Of a stretch of DNA of 64,000 nucleotides, positions 51,166 through 62,637 are shown piece by piece. This DNA comes from Mortierella alpina (taxonomy: Eukaryota > Mortierellomycota > Mortierellomycetes > Mortierellales > Mortierellaceae): positions 2,852,001-2,916,000 of the forward strand of contig JANATF010000002.1 in assembly GCA_029449245.1 (NCBI GenBank), written 5' to 3'. Position 1 is the stretch's first letter. Every line of letters begins with the position of its first letter. The notes below the pieces were generated by a model. The model made no database searches. It had not been told where the DNA came from and worked only from the letters and a program-made list of their open reading frames with translations. Both the position numbers and the translations under genes were made by a program.

Positions 51166-52163
51166 GGTGGAGATGAAAGCAGGATGTGACGATGGATGCA
51201 AGGATAGGTAAGCAGACAAAGATGCAACGAGGAATGAGAGAAGGGGACGGGACCTGATGGCACAGGGTGAATTGTTGGGTTGCCTTGGAACTGCTGCGTT
51301 GCTTATCGGGGTTTGTGCTGTGTGGCTGAAAACGGGCACAGGCGACCGAGGTGCCTTTTGCACCTGAATCTCACGAATTCCTCCCCAACACTCGGATGAC
51401 CATCAGCAAAAGTGGATCAGGGATGCATACGGACCTTATTGCGTTCTGCCTTTCCTCCAAGGCACTTTGTTCTGGTGGTCGACAGCAGCACGCCAGTTGC
51501 AGGTCCAACTGTCATTAGGGCTGCAGTGTTCTTCATAGCTCGGCTGCAGGTTACATACATATATGCTTGGTCAGCACGTCACTGACGGCTTGCTCCATAG
51601 TCCTCGCTCCTTTGCTTATCTGCGTTAACCTTTCATCGCTCAATGCCCTAACGTGACACCGCGGCCGGTGCAGTACTATATGCACACGGAGGGATGGTCT
51701 CCGTGTCTGCTTGCAGTGTAGAGTAGACCTGTTTGTTCAGTCGTCGAGACGTGCGCCGCACGATGGTACCTTTGTTCAAGTGCGGGCATCGTCCACTGTC
51801 CGTAGTGTTCCCGACTGGAGTTGTCCTGGCAGCCCCAGGTTCCACTTTTAGCGGACACAGGTGTTTTGTGTGCAGAGTCAAGAGATATCGCGAACGCGTG
51901 CGGTGTTCTGGACGTGTCTACGAACTTTGAGCATGGACCAGAGGGAGAAACTCATCCGAGAAATATTATGGTGGCGCTGGCACGGCTAGACGCGTCGCGT
52001 GTGGGTGTTTGTTGTTGATACATTCATTTATTTATTTGCGCGCAGGACCTTTTTTTTCTCTGTCTCTCCTGTCAACCCCCCTACAACGCTTTTGCTCCAT
52101 CTCGACCTTCCCTCACGCATTGCGCTGCGCTCCTCATCTCCCCACACAGTCTCCAACTAGGCC
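51166..52163. other. Divergent intergenic region Tsc13 / MT-A70
   Basis: About 1 kb between two starts. The last 100 bases are CT-rich leader of the MT-A70 gene. Nothing else recognised. Confidence 0.4.
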
Positions 52164-55100
52164 ATGCTCACAACTCCCCAGGACGACCCGCCCAGCAGCG
52201 AGAGCGGCAGCCTGGCCACACCTCTCCAAACACTCAACTCATCCCTAAAGCGAATTAGACTGCATGAAGGCTGTGCAGAGGCTATGGCACGATCAGACTC
52301 CATGGAGAAAGAATGGGTACTGTTTGCTGCAACCAGTCTTACCAAAGGCTCTTCTCCTTTGCATGCACCTCGGCTAACGAATACCGCCATTCATATATAC
52401 CCCTGCTGGTTGCCTGTAGGACTCCATCGACTTGTCCGAGCTTCTCCCTGATAGCCCTGAAGTAGAGACGGACTTTCCTAATCCGAAAAAGGCTCGTAAA
52501 GAGGTGAGTTGGCTTGAGCCATCCCTGCGCTTGCTGTACCTTATCCTTCCAGAGCCGGTACTCTCGGGCACTTTTGCCAGCGAATACGACCAACAATAGG
52601 CACCGCGACTAACTGCGGTGTGATCTGTTGTAGGATGAAGGTGGGAGCAAGAAGACTGAAGTGTATGATACAGACGATGACTTCATGCCCACTGGCCACC
52701 AATACCCGTCCAAGACACTACACGCAGACGAGAGGCAGATTCTGGCCGAGAAGACTCTTTCAGACCACAACAAGCCTGCCGCGGATGCTCCCTCGACAGC
52801 TTTGGCGTCATCCACTACTTTGATCATGCAAAAAAGTCAAACGAGCATGACGCAGGTAAGGACGGCCAAGCCCCCCAAGCCTACAAGAAGCCACAATGGC
52901 ATGGAGGATGTCTTCACGCACGCACAGGTGCGCACTTGGTCGGAGGTGCGCATCAAGACCTGGGAGCACAGGCGGTCAAACCCCGAGGGATTCTACTACC
53001 GCTTTGTAGGTGAGTTTCATTGGATCAGGTTGAAATATGTGGATATGTGGTTTGATTCAACATGTTCAAGCGTGTTAATGACTCGTGCTCGGCATTGTGT
53101 AGATCCTACGGAGGGGCAGCAGAATGGACCCTGGGGCAAAAAGTCCACACAGGAGTTCATGGCCAGGCTCGAGGAATGGAAGGCAAGAGGCATCAGGATA
53201 GGCACATCATGGGGTATCTTCAGTATGAAGGTCAGCCATAAAGCCGGCTACCAATGCAGCTCATACTATCGAAAACTTCTTGAGAACAAAACGTTGACAG
53301 ATCCGGCTTATGCCTGGGAAGGAGGCAAGCTCATCATGGTCAACAAATCGAGTGGTGGTGAGATGGCTACTAGCGATCTCAGCGAGCGCTGGAACACCGA
53401 TGACGTTAAGGAAATCGAGGCTGATGTAAATCGGTGGATCAAAGAGTACCACAGTAACAAGGCGTAAGTACAGATGACAAGGCATCCTGGTCCGGTCTTT
53501 GGATATGTCAGAGTCACCGACTAAGACTCCTTGTTCACGTCATTCTATAGAGGTCGCCCAGTAGTAGCCAGCAAAGCGAGGCGCGTGGAGACAACAGTGA
53601 CATCCTCATCACCCTCAACTGGATCGAAACTTGCAGTTTCCACCGTTCGTTCAAGCTCAAGCATGTTCAGACCGACCACTGAAGCCCCTAGAGTCAAAGC
53701 AACCACAGCTTCTGCAGTTCCAAAAGCGCTTTCGCTCCGGCCAGGAAGGCAGCCTATAGCCGAGAGTGATATGATACCCGTCGTCGACATCGATGACAAG
53801 CTTGCCGTATACTCTTCATTCATGAAGTAAGGAGTCGATATTAGTTTTGCTTTTATGCAGTGTGTCTCTCAGACATGATGATTCTCTACTATTGTTCGAG
53901 GTGTTAACATTGTCCTCTATCGTAGGAAAACGTCCAGCAACTCGAGCGAGCCGCAGAAAATTAGACAAACAATTTCGCTTACGGTTGCAGGAACAGTCGC
54001 CTCTACAGCCAACTTGACGCCCCCTGCCCGGAACATTGTGCCGATCGAGGTCCGTAAGTCGCCTCTGCTGACTATGGGCACCAAGGGTCAGACGGGATTA
54101 TCGCTTTTCTGGAAGAATATCAGGCCTGTGCGGGTCGAATGTCCCGATATCCATCTGCCGCGTTATATCATTCCCAAGGACGTGGAGGAACGTCCGACGT
54201 GGGCACACAGGATTCAGCCGTATGCTGGGATCAGTGCAGAGGCAGTGGAGGGCTCCATGTAAGTGTGGCCCACAGCATTTCACTGCACCCCACCAATGAT
54301 GTGTCATTCCCACCACTGACCAGTATTTCCTGGACGGTTGAATATCGCAATGATTAGATATAGAGAGGTTACAAAACTGGACACATTTGACTGGAGCTTG
54401 CTCTCTGAAGGATTCGAGGAGCATGTTTCTGATTTTCAAGGAGTCCTGGCCGACCCACCTTGGAACTTTATTGTTGAGGACGGACGAAATGACGGTGCAT
54501 GCCGGCTTACGACGCGTGAATTCGTACGTCTCCATCCACAAACCAGGCATTGACAACGCTTAAGTACAGGCGATTAACTCCATGTTCATTGACCATACTA
54601 TAGGGTGGGATCATGGAGAAGGCTCTGGAACTGATGCCGAATGGAATAGTCAGCGTTTGGACACACAAAGCGATTTTGCCCGAGGTTGTCAGCATCATGC
54701 ACGGTCTCGGTACGACTTGAACGTTTAATACGACGATGGGACATTTTGTTCACTGTGGGACTTGCTCATATTCAGACACCAAAAAAATTGATTCCTTGAT
54801 CAAATAGGCTGTCGGTATGTCGAGAACCTGGTGTGGTACAAGATGGCACTGAACAATTCCAATCTCGATCGAGCCTCCCCGTATTTCCGCTCTTCTAAGG
54901 AGATTCTTCTTATGTTCAAAAAGGTATAGCAAGTGCGGTTCCGTGTTAACCTTCTTTGTATGTGACCCTGTTGAAGCACTGATATACTAAAATGGTTGAC
55001 GTGTGTCACTTTAGGGCGACGGCTTTGACATTCGCCATCAGAGGACAGCCGATGTCATTATGGATTTCGAAAAGCCGACGAGCGCATGGATTCATGAGGA

Positions 55101-55407
55101 ATACACGGAACCTAAGCCTGAAAGCACTTTCGAGATGATGGAGATCATGCTGCCAGATGCGCGATATATTCCCGAGAGAGGACGAGGAAGGCTTCTGGAG
55201 CTTTGGGCCAAGAGGTCTCAGGAGCGTCGGCCTGGCTGGGTGAGCATTCATGAGCAAAAGTGTGTTTCAACCGAGGCTGTGATCGCAAATGAGACTATAC
55301 TGGACGTGGCTACAGGGGTGAGCGAAGACGCTGAGACAGACAGCCTAGATGAGGCTGTGCTAGCTGAGATAGCCAACGACATGGACATAGACGCCTTTGA
55401 CTCATAA
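52164..55407 (+). CDS. MT-A70 family adenine N6-methyltransferase with SANT-like N-terminal module
   Basis: Ten exons (52164-52316, 52420-52503, 52634-53009, 53103-53463, 53551-53826, 53926-54258, 54358-54523, 54604-54709, 54808-54923, 55015-55407) give 787 residues. The catalytic domain spans about 440-720: FQGVLADPPWNF contains the DPPW motif at about 559-562, followed by CRLTTREF, GIVSVWTHKAILPEVVSIM, CRYVENLVWYKMALNNS, SSKEILLMFKKG and a final ERGRGRLLELWAKRSQERRPGWVSIHE. Ahead of it, residues about 205-285 hold a compact segment (WGKKSTQEFMARLEEW, TSWGIFSMKVSHKAGYQCSS, YYRKLLENKTLTDPAY) that looks like a Myb/SANT-type fold. The family methylates adenine in mRNA (METTL3/IME4), snRNA (METTL4) or DNA (AMT1/MTA1 of ciliates and early-diverging fungi). 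The DPPW motif says it is catalytic rather than a METTL14-like partner. DNA 6mA is my favoured role, by inference. A 72-base in-frame stretch (52856-52927) has intron-like ends and may be spliced optionally. Confidence 0.88.
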
Positions 55408-55798
55408 AAACCTGCGTCGTGGATACAGTGTGGACTACATGCACACTGCTCAGATGGGAAGCCGTCCGTGTTTGTCAGCATCGTGGTACAGGAAAGGAAC
55501 ACAGAAAACTCAGTTTTTTTGTGCGACGGTGCGCGGTCAGTTGGACGCATCTGCCGCAAAAGTGCCTGCTGCTATTGCAAAAAGACTGGGAAGGGGATAA
55601 TTTTATTAGGCGCGAAAGGTATTTTAGTAATGGTGTGTGTGGTACTGGTATGCGGAATGACACCAACATGGCGATCAATTGAGGTGAATATACCCTCCTA
55701 TCTCTCTCTCTCTCTCTTTTCCGTATGTGTACATCTATCTTTCAGACGGTGTCTCTTTTGCTGTTGAGTTCTTGAGTTCTCCACGGCAATGGAAACGT
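55408..55798. other. Convergent intergenic region MT-A70 / Scs7
   Basis: About 390 bases of trailer sequence, with a CT dinucleotide run at about 55699-55719. No gene. Confidence 0.45.
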
Positions 55799-57148
55799 TT
55801 ATAGCTTGAGCTCAGTGTTGAACACTCTATGCAACGACAACACAAAAATAACAGTCATTGGAGGATCAGTCCATGCGTATGAACAAACATTACACAGGAG
55901 ATACAAGAGCATCCGACACCAACAGAAGGAGATGGAGAAGGGAAGGGGGCGAAGGGGTATGGTAGGGGGGAGTGAAAAAGATGAGGCGAGGGGGAAGAGG
56001 GAAAGGGGGGGGGGACGGATGGGAATCAACATGCACTCGAAAACATTAGAGAAAACGCCTTACCGATCCCACATTTTAGAGGTAATCCCGTATCCGCCCT
56101 CAAAGTTCTTGTAGTGATGAGCCAGATGGTAGGTCTTCATCTCCTTAAAGTGAATCTTGAAGACCTTGGCGTGGTGGAGGTAGTAGTGGGTCATATCATA
56201 GAGAATGTATCCGAAAAAGGCGCCAGCCATGACCGCGTAGGCTTGGTTCTGGGCAAAGAGCGAGTGGCCAAGCTTGTTGAGGGGGATCGCCAGGGCAACG
56301 CCCAGTGCGGGGGGCATGACCAATCGCATCCTGTCCATGGGCACGTAATGATGGATTCCATGAAGCAAAAAATGGGCCGTGAGCCAGAAGGTCGAGTCGG
56401 GCAGGAGGTCGTCCAGATGGAACAGGAACCGGTGGATGACATACTCTGCCAATGACCAAAGGAACACGCCTGTGACAAAAAAGGCCGCGGCCTGGTCTTG
56501 GTTCAGACCGGTCTCTAGACTCCTGTTAACATTGTAGGCGACGATGGGGAGCCAGAAGATGGGGATGACGAACCAAGGGGTCTTGGTGAACACCTCAAGA
56601 TACGGTGACCCAAAGATCTGAGCTGGGCGGGAGAGATGGCGAGGAATGTGGACCTGTTCGAGATAGAAGGCCTTTGAGAAATCGCTGTGCCACAACTGCG
56701 ACAGCAACGGCCGACTCAGATCCAAGAACTTGATCTTCTTATCCGCGGCGATGTCGGTGGGTTTGAGATACTGAGCCATTTCGTCTTCCTCGTCCTTGTT
56801 GCTTGTGGCAGCAGCACCACCACCGGGTTGCTTCTGGATTCCTTCCAGAGCATCGACAGAGGCGGCGGTGGTGGTGGTCGTGGTGGGGGTCTGTTGAGAA
56901 TCTGTCCTGACGGTGCCGATTAGAAAATCGTTCAGGACTTCGTATGCGCTTTCGGAGTGCAGGTGCTCCAGCTCGTCCTTCATGATGGCTGTGATGTCCT
57001 GGCCGGCATGGTCGAGGATGTAGTCTTCACCCCCAGGGTGGTCAGCCACAAAGTCAGTGACATCGAAGACCTTGCCGTCGTGCACTACCCAGCAGGACTT
57101 TTCGCTGTTGTGGAGTGCGATTTCTTGTGAGGAGAAGGTGTTGGACAT
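55799..57148 (-). CDS. SCS7: Sphingolipid fatty-acid 2-hydroxylase with cytochrome b5 domain
   Basis: ER enzyme that 2-hydroxylates the very-long-chain fatty acid of ceramide. Two exons, 57148-56064 and 55826-55799, give 370 residues. The second exon supplies only the last residues (VFNTELKL); without it the protein would stop after KMWDR at a chance TAA inside the intron. The cytochrome b5 domain (about 5-90) has the heme pair HPGG and HLHSESAYE. A Thr/Gln-rich linker follows. The hydroxylase domain has the His boxes HRFLFHLDDLLPD, HFLLHGIHHYVPMD, THYYLHH and HLAHHYKNFEGGYG, with hydrophobic segments between. It complements Tsc13, which makes the same class of acyl chains. Confidence 0.96.
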
Positions 57149-58086
57149 GGTGGTCTGTATCCGAGTGACGATAGGGGCACTAATTCTGAATGGGTTATTT
57201 CCTTCTTGGAATGTGCGAATGAGAGGGAGGAGGAGAGCAATGCAGTAAAGGAGAGGAGAGAAGTGGAGAGTAGAAGAGGAGAGAAGAGGAGAGAAAGCGG
57301 ACGACAGACGGATGACGAGAAAGAGCAAAGCGCAGACCACAACAGGAATAAAAAAATAAAAAAGAGCGCAGCCAACCAGGTTTGTCAGACATCAGACAAA
57401 AACAAAAAACCGCCTGCCGCATTGGGGAGGGGCGAGCGGAGGGCGAGAACCGTTTTCCCGAGTGGCAGGTTCGCTTTCAGACAGGCCGCAGAATGAAAGT
57501 GCGCTTGGGTGCTCTTCCTGCCCGGTCGATGGTGTCGGGAGATGAATTGCACCTACAGCTGCCTCGTCATCGACAGGCGCTTTTTCTGTACGTACTGCAC
57601 TTGAGAGTGAACGATGGGTCTTGGCTACTGTGCGACCCCACGACAAGCAAATCCAAGGGATGAAAAATAGCCATGCGCAAAATAGCATACAGGCCGTGCC
57701 CTTGCTCCTTTCCATGGGGCAGGGCTGTTCTCGCAGTCTCTTTGGGCCGGACGCTCTCTTTGGGACTCACCACACACTTGCACGCCGCCAAGAGTTTGCG
57801 GCGGGCTGAAGTCCAGCAGTCGGGCTGAGCGTGACTGCGTGTGCGCACTATATGCCACCCCATGCGACTCTGACATGCTCCTCTTCTCTTCTCTTCTTCT
57901 GCAGACTTCCACTCCATCCTCGACACCCACCAACGCACCAGCACCCCGCAACACCGCACTACGCCTTCAACTGCTCCTCTGTCTTCTCGAACCACACCCG
58001 TTCACAGCTATCGACACACCCACCCATACAGCTACGGAACACAGCAACACCCTTCGCCACAACCCGATAGCCCGTCGCTGTAGATC
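57149..58086. other. Divergent intergenic region Scs7 / Ysc84
   Basis: About 940 bases between two starts. A purine-rich GGAGAG stretch (57217-57300) is the Scs7 leader. Short frames only. Confidence 0.4.
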
Positions 58087-60202
58087 ATGAGCTCTCTTAA
58101 AAAATCTGTTAACAGCCCGTTTCCCAAAGACCTCGCAGGAGAGTGCAAGCGGGCGTCAAAGATCCTCAACGCTTTTGTAGGCAAGTGTCTCCTCTCTCTT
58201 TTACTCTCTCTCTCTCTCACACACACACACTTTCTTTCTGTCTCTCCGTACTGGGCGTAACAGTAACGGCCCCAAACGGCGCTCGCCAGCAACAACGGCT
58301 TTGAGGACAATACGAAATCCATGGGGCTGGACTGAAGGATCAGAGTCATATGTTGAAACATGCAGTACGCAAGGAAAATGAGTCTCCACTTCTGGACGAT
58401 GCTACAAGGAAGGAAACGACCTCACAAACGGCTGTATGAGCATGGCAACGACGCAAAGAAGTGACAGGCAGCAGAAGAGGACGGCGAGCACTGCCATTTT
58501 TCCTTTGCCAAGTGGGATGAGCGGTCGTTGTCCTTTCAGCGTGTGCTACTCTCTCTCTCTCTCTTGTCTATTCTTTTTTTGATCCTGTCTTTGTCCGCCG
58601 TTTGGAGCGAAAGAAGGATAAAAATCGACTCAGACGTGCTCTTGCGTGCTAATCCTTGGAGTACCTGTTTGCTGCTGCTCACTTTTTTTTTCGTCTCTCT
58701 TGCGCACCTGTACTACTACACCCCATTTCATCATACCACCCGTCTGTTATTCCGCTCCTGTCACTAACCAAAATAACCTTGTCCGCCGTGCTCTGTGGTG
58801 GAACTGGGCTGTTCTTATTTGTTGATTTCCCACACAGACCCCATTGCTGCAAAGGGCATCGACAACATCATCCCGCCCGATATCCTCTCCAAGGCTCAAG
58901 GACTCGCTATTTTTACAGTTGTCAAGGCCGGCTTTTTGTTTTCTGGAAGAGCAGGCTCTGGCATTGTCGTCGCACGTCTTGAAGATGGCTCCTGGTCAGC
59001 ACCCTCAGCCATTGGAACAGGCGGCATGGGATTTGGCGGCCAGATTGGCGCCGAGATCACAGACTTTGTCGTCGTGCTGAACAACAAGACTGCCGTCAAG
59101 TCCTTTACAGCAGGCGGAAACGTTACTCTAGGAGGCAATCTGTCAGGTACGCTTTTACTCAGTTTCTGTTCCTCATGAAAGGCAATGGCTTGATCATATA
59201 ATCTAAAAAAACTTACCCTATTTGCGTGACACATGCCTCACCCCTTATGTAGTCGCCGCTGGTCCGATCGGAAGGACTGCCGAAGCCGGTGCATCTGCAA
59301 GTGTGAAAAGCGTCGCCGCCATTTATTCTTACAGCAAAACGAAGGGTCTCTTTGCAGGTATGAGAATAGGGTGAGAGAGATCAGGGTGGGAAAGTTTTTT
59401 TTTTTTTTTTTTTTGTTCATATGTTTGGCAGATACTAAATGCAAGCACATGCATCCTATTTGATTTTTTGACCGCTGCAGGAGTGTCAATTGAAGGATCA
59501 GTCATTATCGAGAGAAAGGACGCCAACGAAGCTTTCTATCGCCAGAAGGTCACGGCGGCTGATCTCTTGTCAGGCGCCATCACTCCACCGCCTCAGGCCG
59601 ACATTCTTTATAGGGCACTGAACTCGAGGGCTTCAGGAGGTGATTCCAGTATCCACCGTGGTGCCTCGACCAGCACGGGATACAGTGTTGATACATCAGA
59701 GACGGGCGTTGGACGGAGTGCGAGTATTTCCAGCGCGGGGCGCTTTGGAGGTCCAGGTGGCTATCAGTCCCAGGTCGGTCGGTCGACGACAAATGCCACC
59801 AGCTATACCAATCACCCGAGCCGATTCAGCGAGGACAGCAGCAAGGTACGGGAGCAAGAGAGTGAGCATCTCCCTCGTTATACGCCGTCGGCTATTGCAG
59901 GAGCGCGCAAGCCTGTGAACGGAGCTGGTCGCGTTTCGACCGACAACAATAACAGTGGCCCTGGAGCAGCATTGAACCAGAGCATTGCGAACTCGACAGG
60001 ACCTAGGGTGCCGCCTAGGATTGGCGCCAAGCCCGACACTGTAACGGCGCTGTATGATTTCGCAGGCGAGCAGGCAACGGACCTGTCGTTCAAGAAGGGC
60101 GACATCATCACGGTCGTCAAGAAGACCGAGTCTCGGAATGATTGGTGGACGGGCAAGTGTCAAGGCCGCGAGGGATCTTTCCCCGCCAACTACACACAGT
60201 GA
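58087..60202 (+). CDS. YSC84: Ysc84/Lsb3-type actin-binding SH3 protein (SYLF plus SH3)
   Basis: Endocytic actin-patch protein that binds actin and phosphoinositides through its SYLF domain and Pro-rich partners through SH3. Four exons (58087-58180, 58838-59146, 59253-59357, 59481-60202) give 409 residues. The SYLF domain fills residues about 1-220: KDLAGECKRASKILNAFVDP, IPPDILSKAQGLAIFTVVKAGFLFSGRAGSGIVVARL, WSAPSAIGTGGMGFGGQIGAEITDFVVVLNN, GRTAEAGASASVKSVAAIYSYSKTKGLFAGVSIEGSVIIERKDAN and DLLSGAITPPP. A Ser/Gly-rich linker follows, and a C-terminal SH3 ends the protein (ALYDFAGEQATDLSFKKGDIITVV, DWWTGKCQGREGSFPANY). The first intron (58181-58837, 657 bases) can only keep frame with a GC donor (TAG|GCAAGT). 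Confidence 0.95.
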
Positions 60203-60438
60203 GTGAGAGAGAGACTGCATCAAAATGTTTTAACAATAAATAGTACTTGTATCACACCGCAGCTAGTCAGTACTATCATCTCATCAAGGGCGCTCTCCTT
60301 GGTGTTTTTTCTGGTGCAAAAAAAAACGAAGAGCAAAGACCGAAGGGAAGGAGGGAGTTTTTTTTTCTGTTTCTTTGATTTATTTGTTATAAAATGCCAA
60401 GAAAAGCATCCCTACGACGGTAAGTTTTCTCCAGACAT

Positions 60439-62391
60439 TTAGAAACCGACGGACCAGACGCGGATGAGCGAGTCAGAGTAACCAGCGAAGAGAGTCTGAC
60501 CATCAGCGGACCAGGCCAAGGAGACAGCCTGGGGAGGGTTGGACTTCTTGCCGACGTTGGAGAACTCGGGGCGGAGCTCGTCAACAACGGACTTGGACTC
60601 GAGGTCCCAGATCTTGATGCAGGACGAGGTGGCGGCGCACAACCAGTAACGGTTGGGCGAGAAGACCAAGGCGTTGATGATATCATCGCCCTTGCCCTCC
60701 AACGAGTACAAGTGCTTGCCCTCGTTGAGGTCCCAGAGCATGGTGATGCCGTCGCGTCCACCGGAAGCGCAGAGGGAACCATCGGGGGAGACAGTGACGG
60801 TGTTGATGTATCCGGTGTGTCCGATGTGGTTGGAGCGCAGCTTGCACTTGGTAAGCTCCCAGACCTAAGAGAGAAAAATGAATCCAGATGGGAGGGTTTA
60901 GTTCTCTCGCTTATCTCTTTGTACCATTGTAATCGGAATAAAAAAAGTGTTGCTTTTTTCTTCTTTGGGTGCAAAATGGCTCAGATATTCCAGTGGAAGG
61001 TTTGTCTCATCGGGAGGTTGCGACGCCTCCCTCTGAAGTAGCAAATATAAATTGTACATCATAGATATTGCAAGCAAGAAAAAAAAGGGAAAAAAAAGGA
61101 CACTTCAAAAAAAAATAATCCATTGTGAACACAAGATACGGTACCTTGACAACCTTGTCCCAGCCTCCGGAGACGATGACGGGGTTGGCGGGGTTGGGGG
61201 AGAAGCGGACGCAGGAGACCCACTCGGAGTGGCAGTCCTCCTGGATGGTGAACTTGCACTCACCGAGGGTGTTCCACAACTTGATGGTCTTGTCACGGGA
61301 TCCCGAGACGATCTGACGGTTATCGGCCGAGAAGGAGACGGAGAGGACATCGTTGGTGTGACCGATGAAGCGGCGGGTGGTCAAACCGGTGTTGAGGTCC
61401 CAGAGACGGAGGGTCTTGTCCCAGGAGGCGGACAGGGCGAACTGACCGTCCGAGGAGATGACAACATCCTGGACAGCAGAGTTGTGTCCGTGGAGAGACT
61501 TGCGGGGGACACCGAAGTTACCCTCGTCATCACGGACCAAGTTCCAGACGATGATGGACTTGTCTGTAGGAGAGAGAGAGATAGAGAGCGAGATAAAAGA
61601 AAAATGTCAGAATATCTCCCTTTCTCACAACTTTGTTGGGGGTCCTTTTTTGTTCTTCAGGCCACTACCCTGCCGCTTTCTTTTTTCGTTTTCCACAATC
61701 GAAACATACCGCGGGAGGACGACAAGAGCATATCGGGGTTCTCGGCAGTGGTGGCAATGGCAGTGACCCAGTCACGATGACCTATAGAACCATCAGAAAA
61801 GAAAAAAGCGCATGTGTTAGTCTTCACGCTTCAGGGAAACTATGCGATGCGAGTGAAGATCTCACTGAGGATTCAGGTTGCAAAGTGAGATTGAATTCCA
61901 GTCTGGATCGTCAGCTTTAGGATCTTTGCCCTTTGGTGTTTTGCGGATAGGATTCCCGAGAGTGCTTTTTGTCCTCTCAGGCTGGTGTTTCTCGCCCATC
62001 GTCCAGTCTTTAGCTCCTCAGTCTTTCTCAGTGGATTGACTAAAGATCTAAGAGATGTGCTCCGGAGCAAAGATCTGTCGGTGGTTTATTGAAGTCGGGT
62101 CCATAGTTTTTTTTCCCAGTCCAATACACGCGGGTCGCTGACTTTGGTGGGTAGAAAGTATCCACGCTCAGAGTCACTGCATCCATCCAGCTTATATCAA
62201 TCAATCGATCCATCGATCCATCGATCCATCGATCCATGTTCCTGGTGCAGTGTTTCCAACAATCCCAATGGGAGATGACTGCACTGGTCGAAGGGCAATG
62301 AGTGCATGTATGTGCAATGGATGGCAAGAGGGGTATGGATTGAAGCATTACCGGCTAATTGACCGCGGTACGACAAGCTATCACTCGACAT
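60439..62391 (-). CDS. ASC1: RACK1 / Cpc2 ribosome-associated WD40 protein
   Basis: Seven-bladed WD40 propeller on the small ribosomal subunit that links translation with signalling. Four exons (62391-62352, 61781-61710, 61563-61145, 60864-60439) give 318 residues, the family length. The start [25 protein letters not shown] and the repeats [108 protein letters not shown] and [24 protein letters not shown] leave no doubt. The last blade ends [19 protein letters not shown]. Intron 1 (62351-61782, 570 bases) contains an 8-base tandem repeat, and intron 3 (61144-60865) contains a box C/D snoRNA. Strong codon bias fits a ribosomal-protein-like expression level. Confidence 0.98.
60970..61072 (-). 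ncRNA. snR24: U24-like box C/D snoRNA in RACK1 intron 3
   Basis: On the RACK1 sense strand, intron 3 carries a C box ATGATGT (61062-61056), then ATATTTGCTACTTCAGA (61048-61032), a hairpin GGGAGG/CCTCCC (61031-61026 with 61017-61012), a C' box CCGATGAGA (61012-61004) and a D box CTGA (60984-60981). Flanks TGCAA (61072-61068) and TTGCA (60974-60970) can form the terminal stem. The C box, the 17-base first guide, the central hairpin and the GATGAGAC or AATGAGAC element match yeast snR24 as I recall it, and yeast snR24 lies in an intron of ASC1, the RACK1 gene. U24 guides 2'-O-methylation of large-subunit rRNA. The second guide, next to D, is CTTCCACTGGAATAT rather than the CACCAAGATC of yeast and human. 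Confidence 0.85.
62203..62236. repeat. 8-bp tandem repeat ATCGATCC in RACK1 intron 1
   Basis: Four copies of ATCGATCC or its CCATCGAT phase in the 570-base first intron. Simple-sequence repeat with no evident role. Confidence 0.75.
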
Positions 62392-62637
62392 GTTGAAAAC
62401 TGTTGGAAAGGGTTTTGCAATCAATTGCGCGTGCCTCCATTTTATGGAAAAAAAATTGTTATATGTGGCTTGCCCCACAAGGTACTTAGGTGGAAGTACC
62501 TCGTACCCTCGCATGTGTCAACAAACACCCTCAGCAACTCTCTGTGGTCGCACACATCGAGGGGCAGAGGATCAACGCTGAGCAGGGAGGGGAGCGTTAT
62601 AATAGATATGTTCTGTCTATAATATGAGGTCAATGAG

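Noticed and set aside
61782-62351. Box C/D snoRNA in RACK1 intron 1
   Set aside because: Several CTGA boxes on the sense strand but no TGATGA-like C box at a suitable distance.
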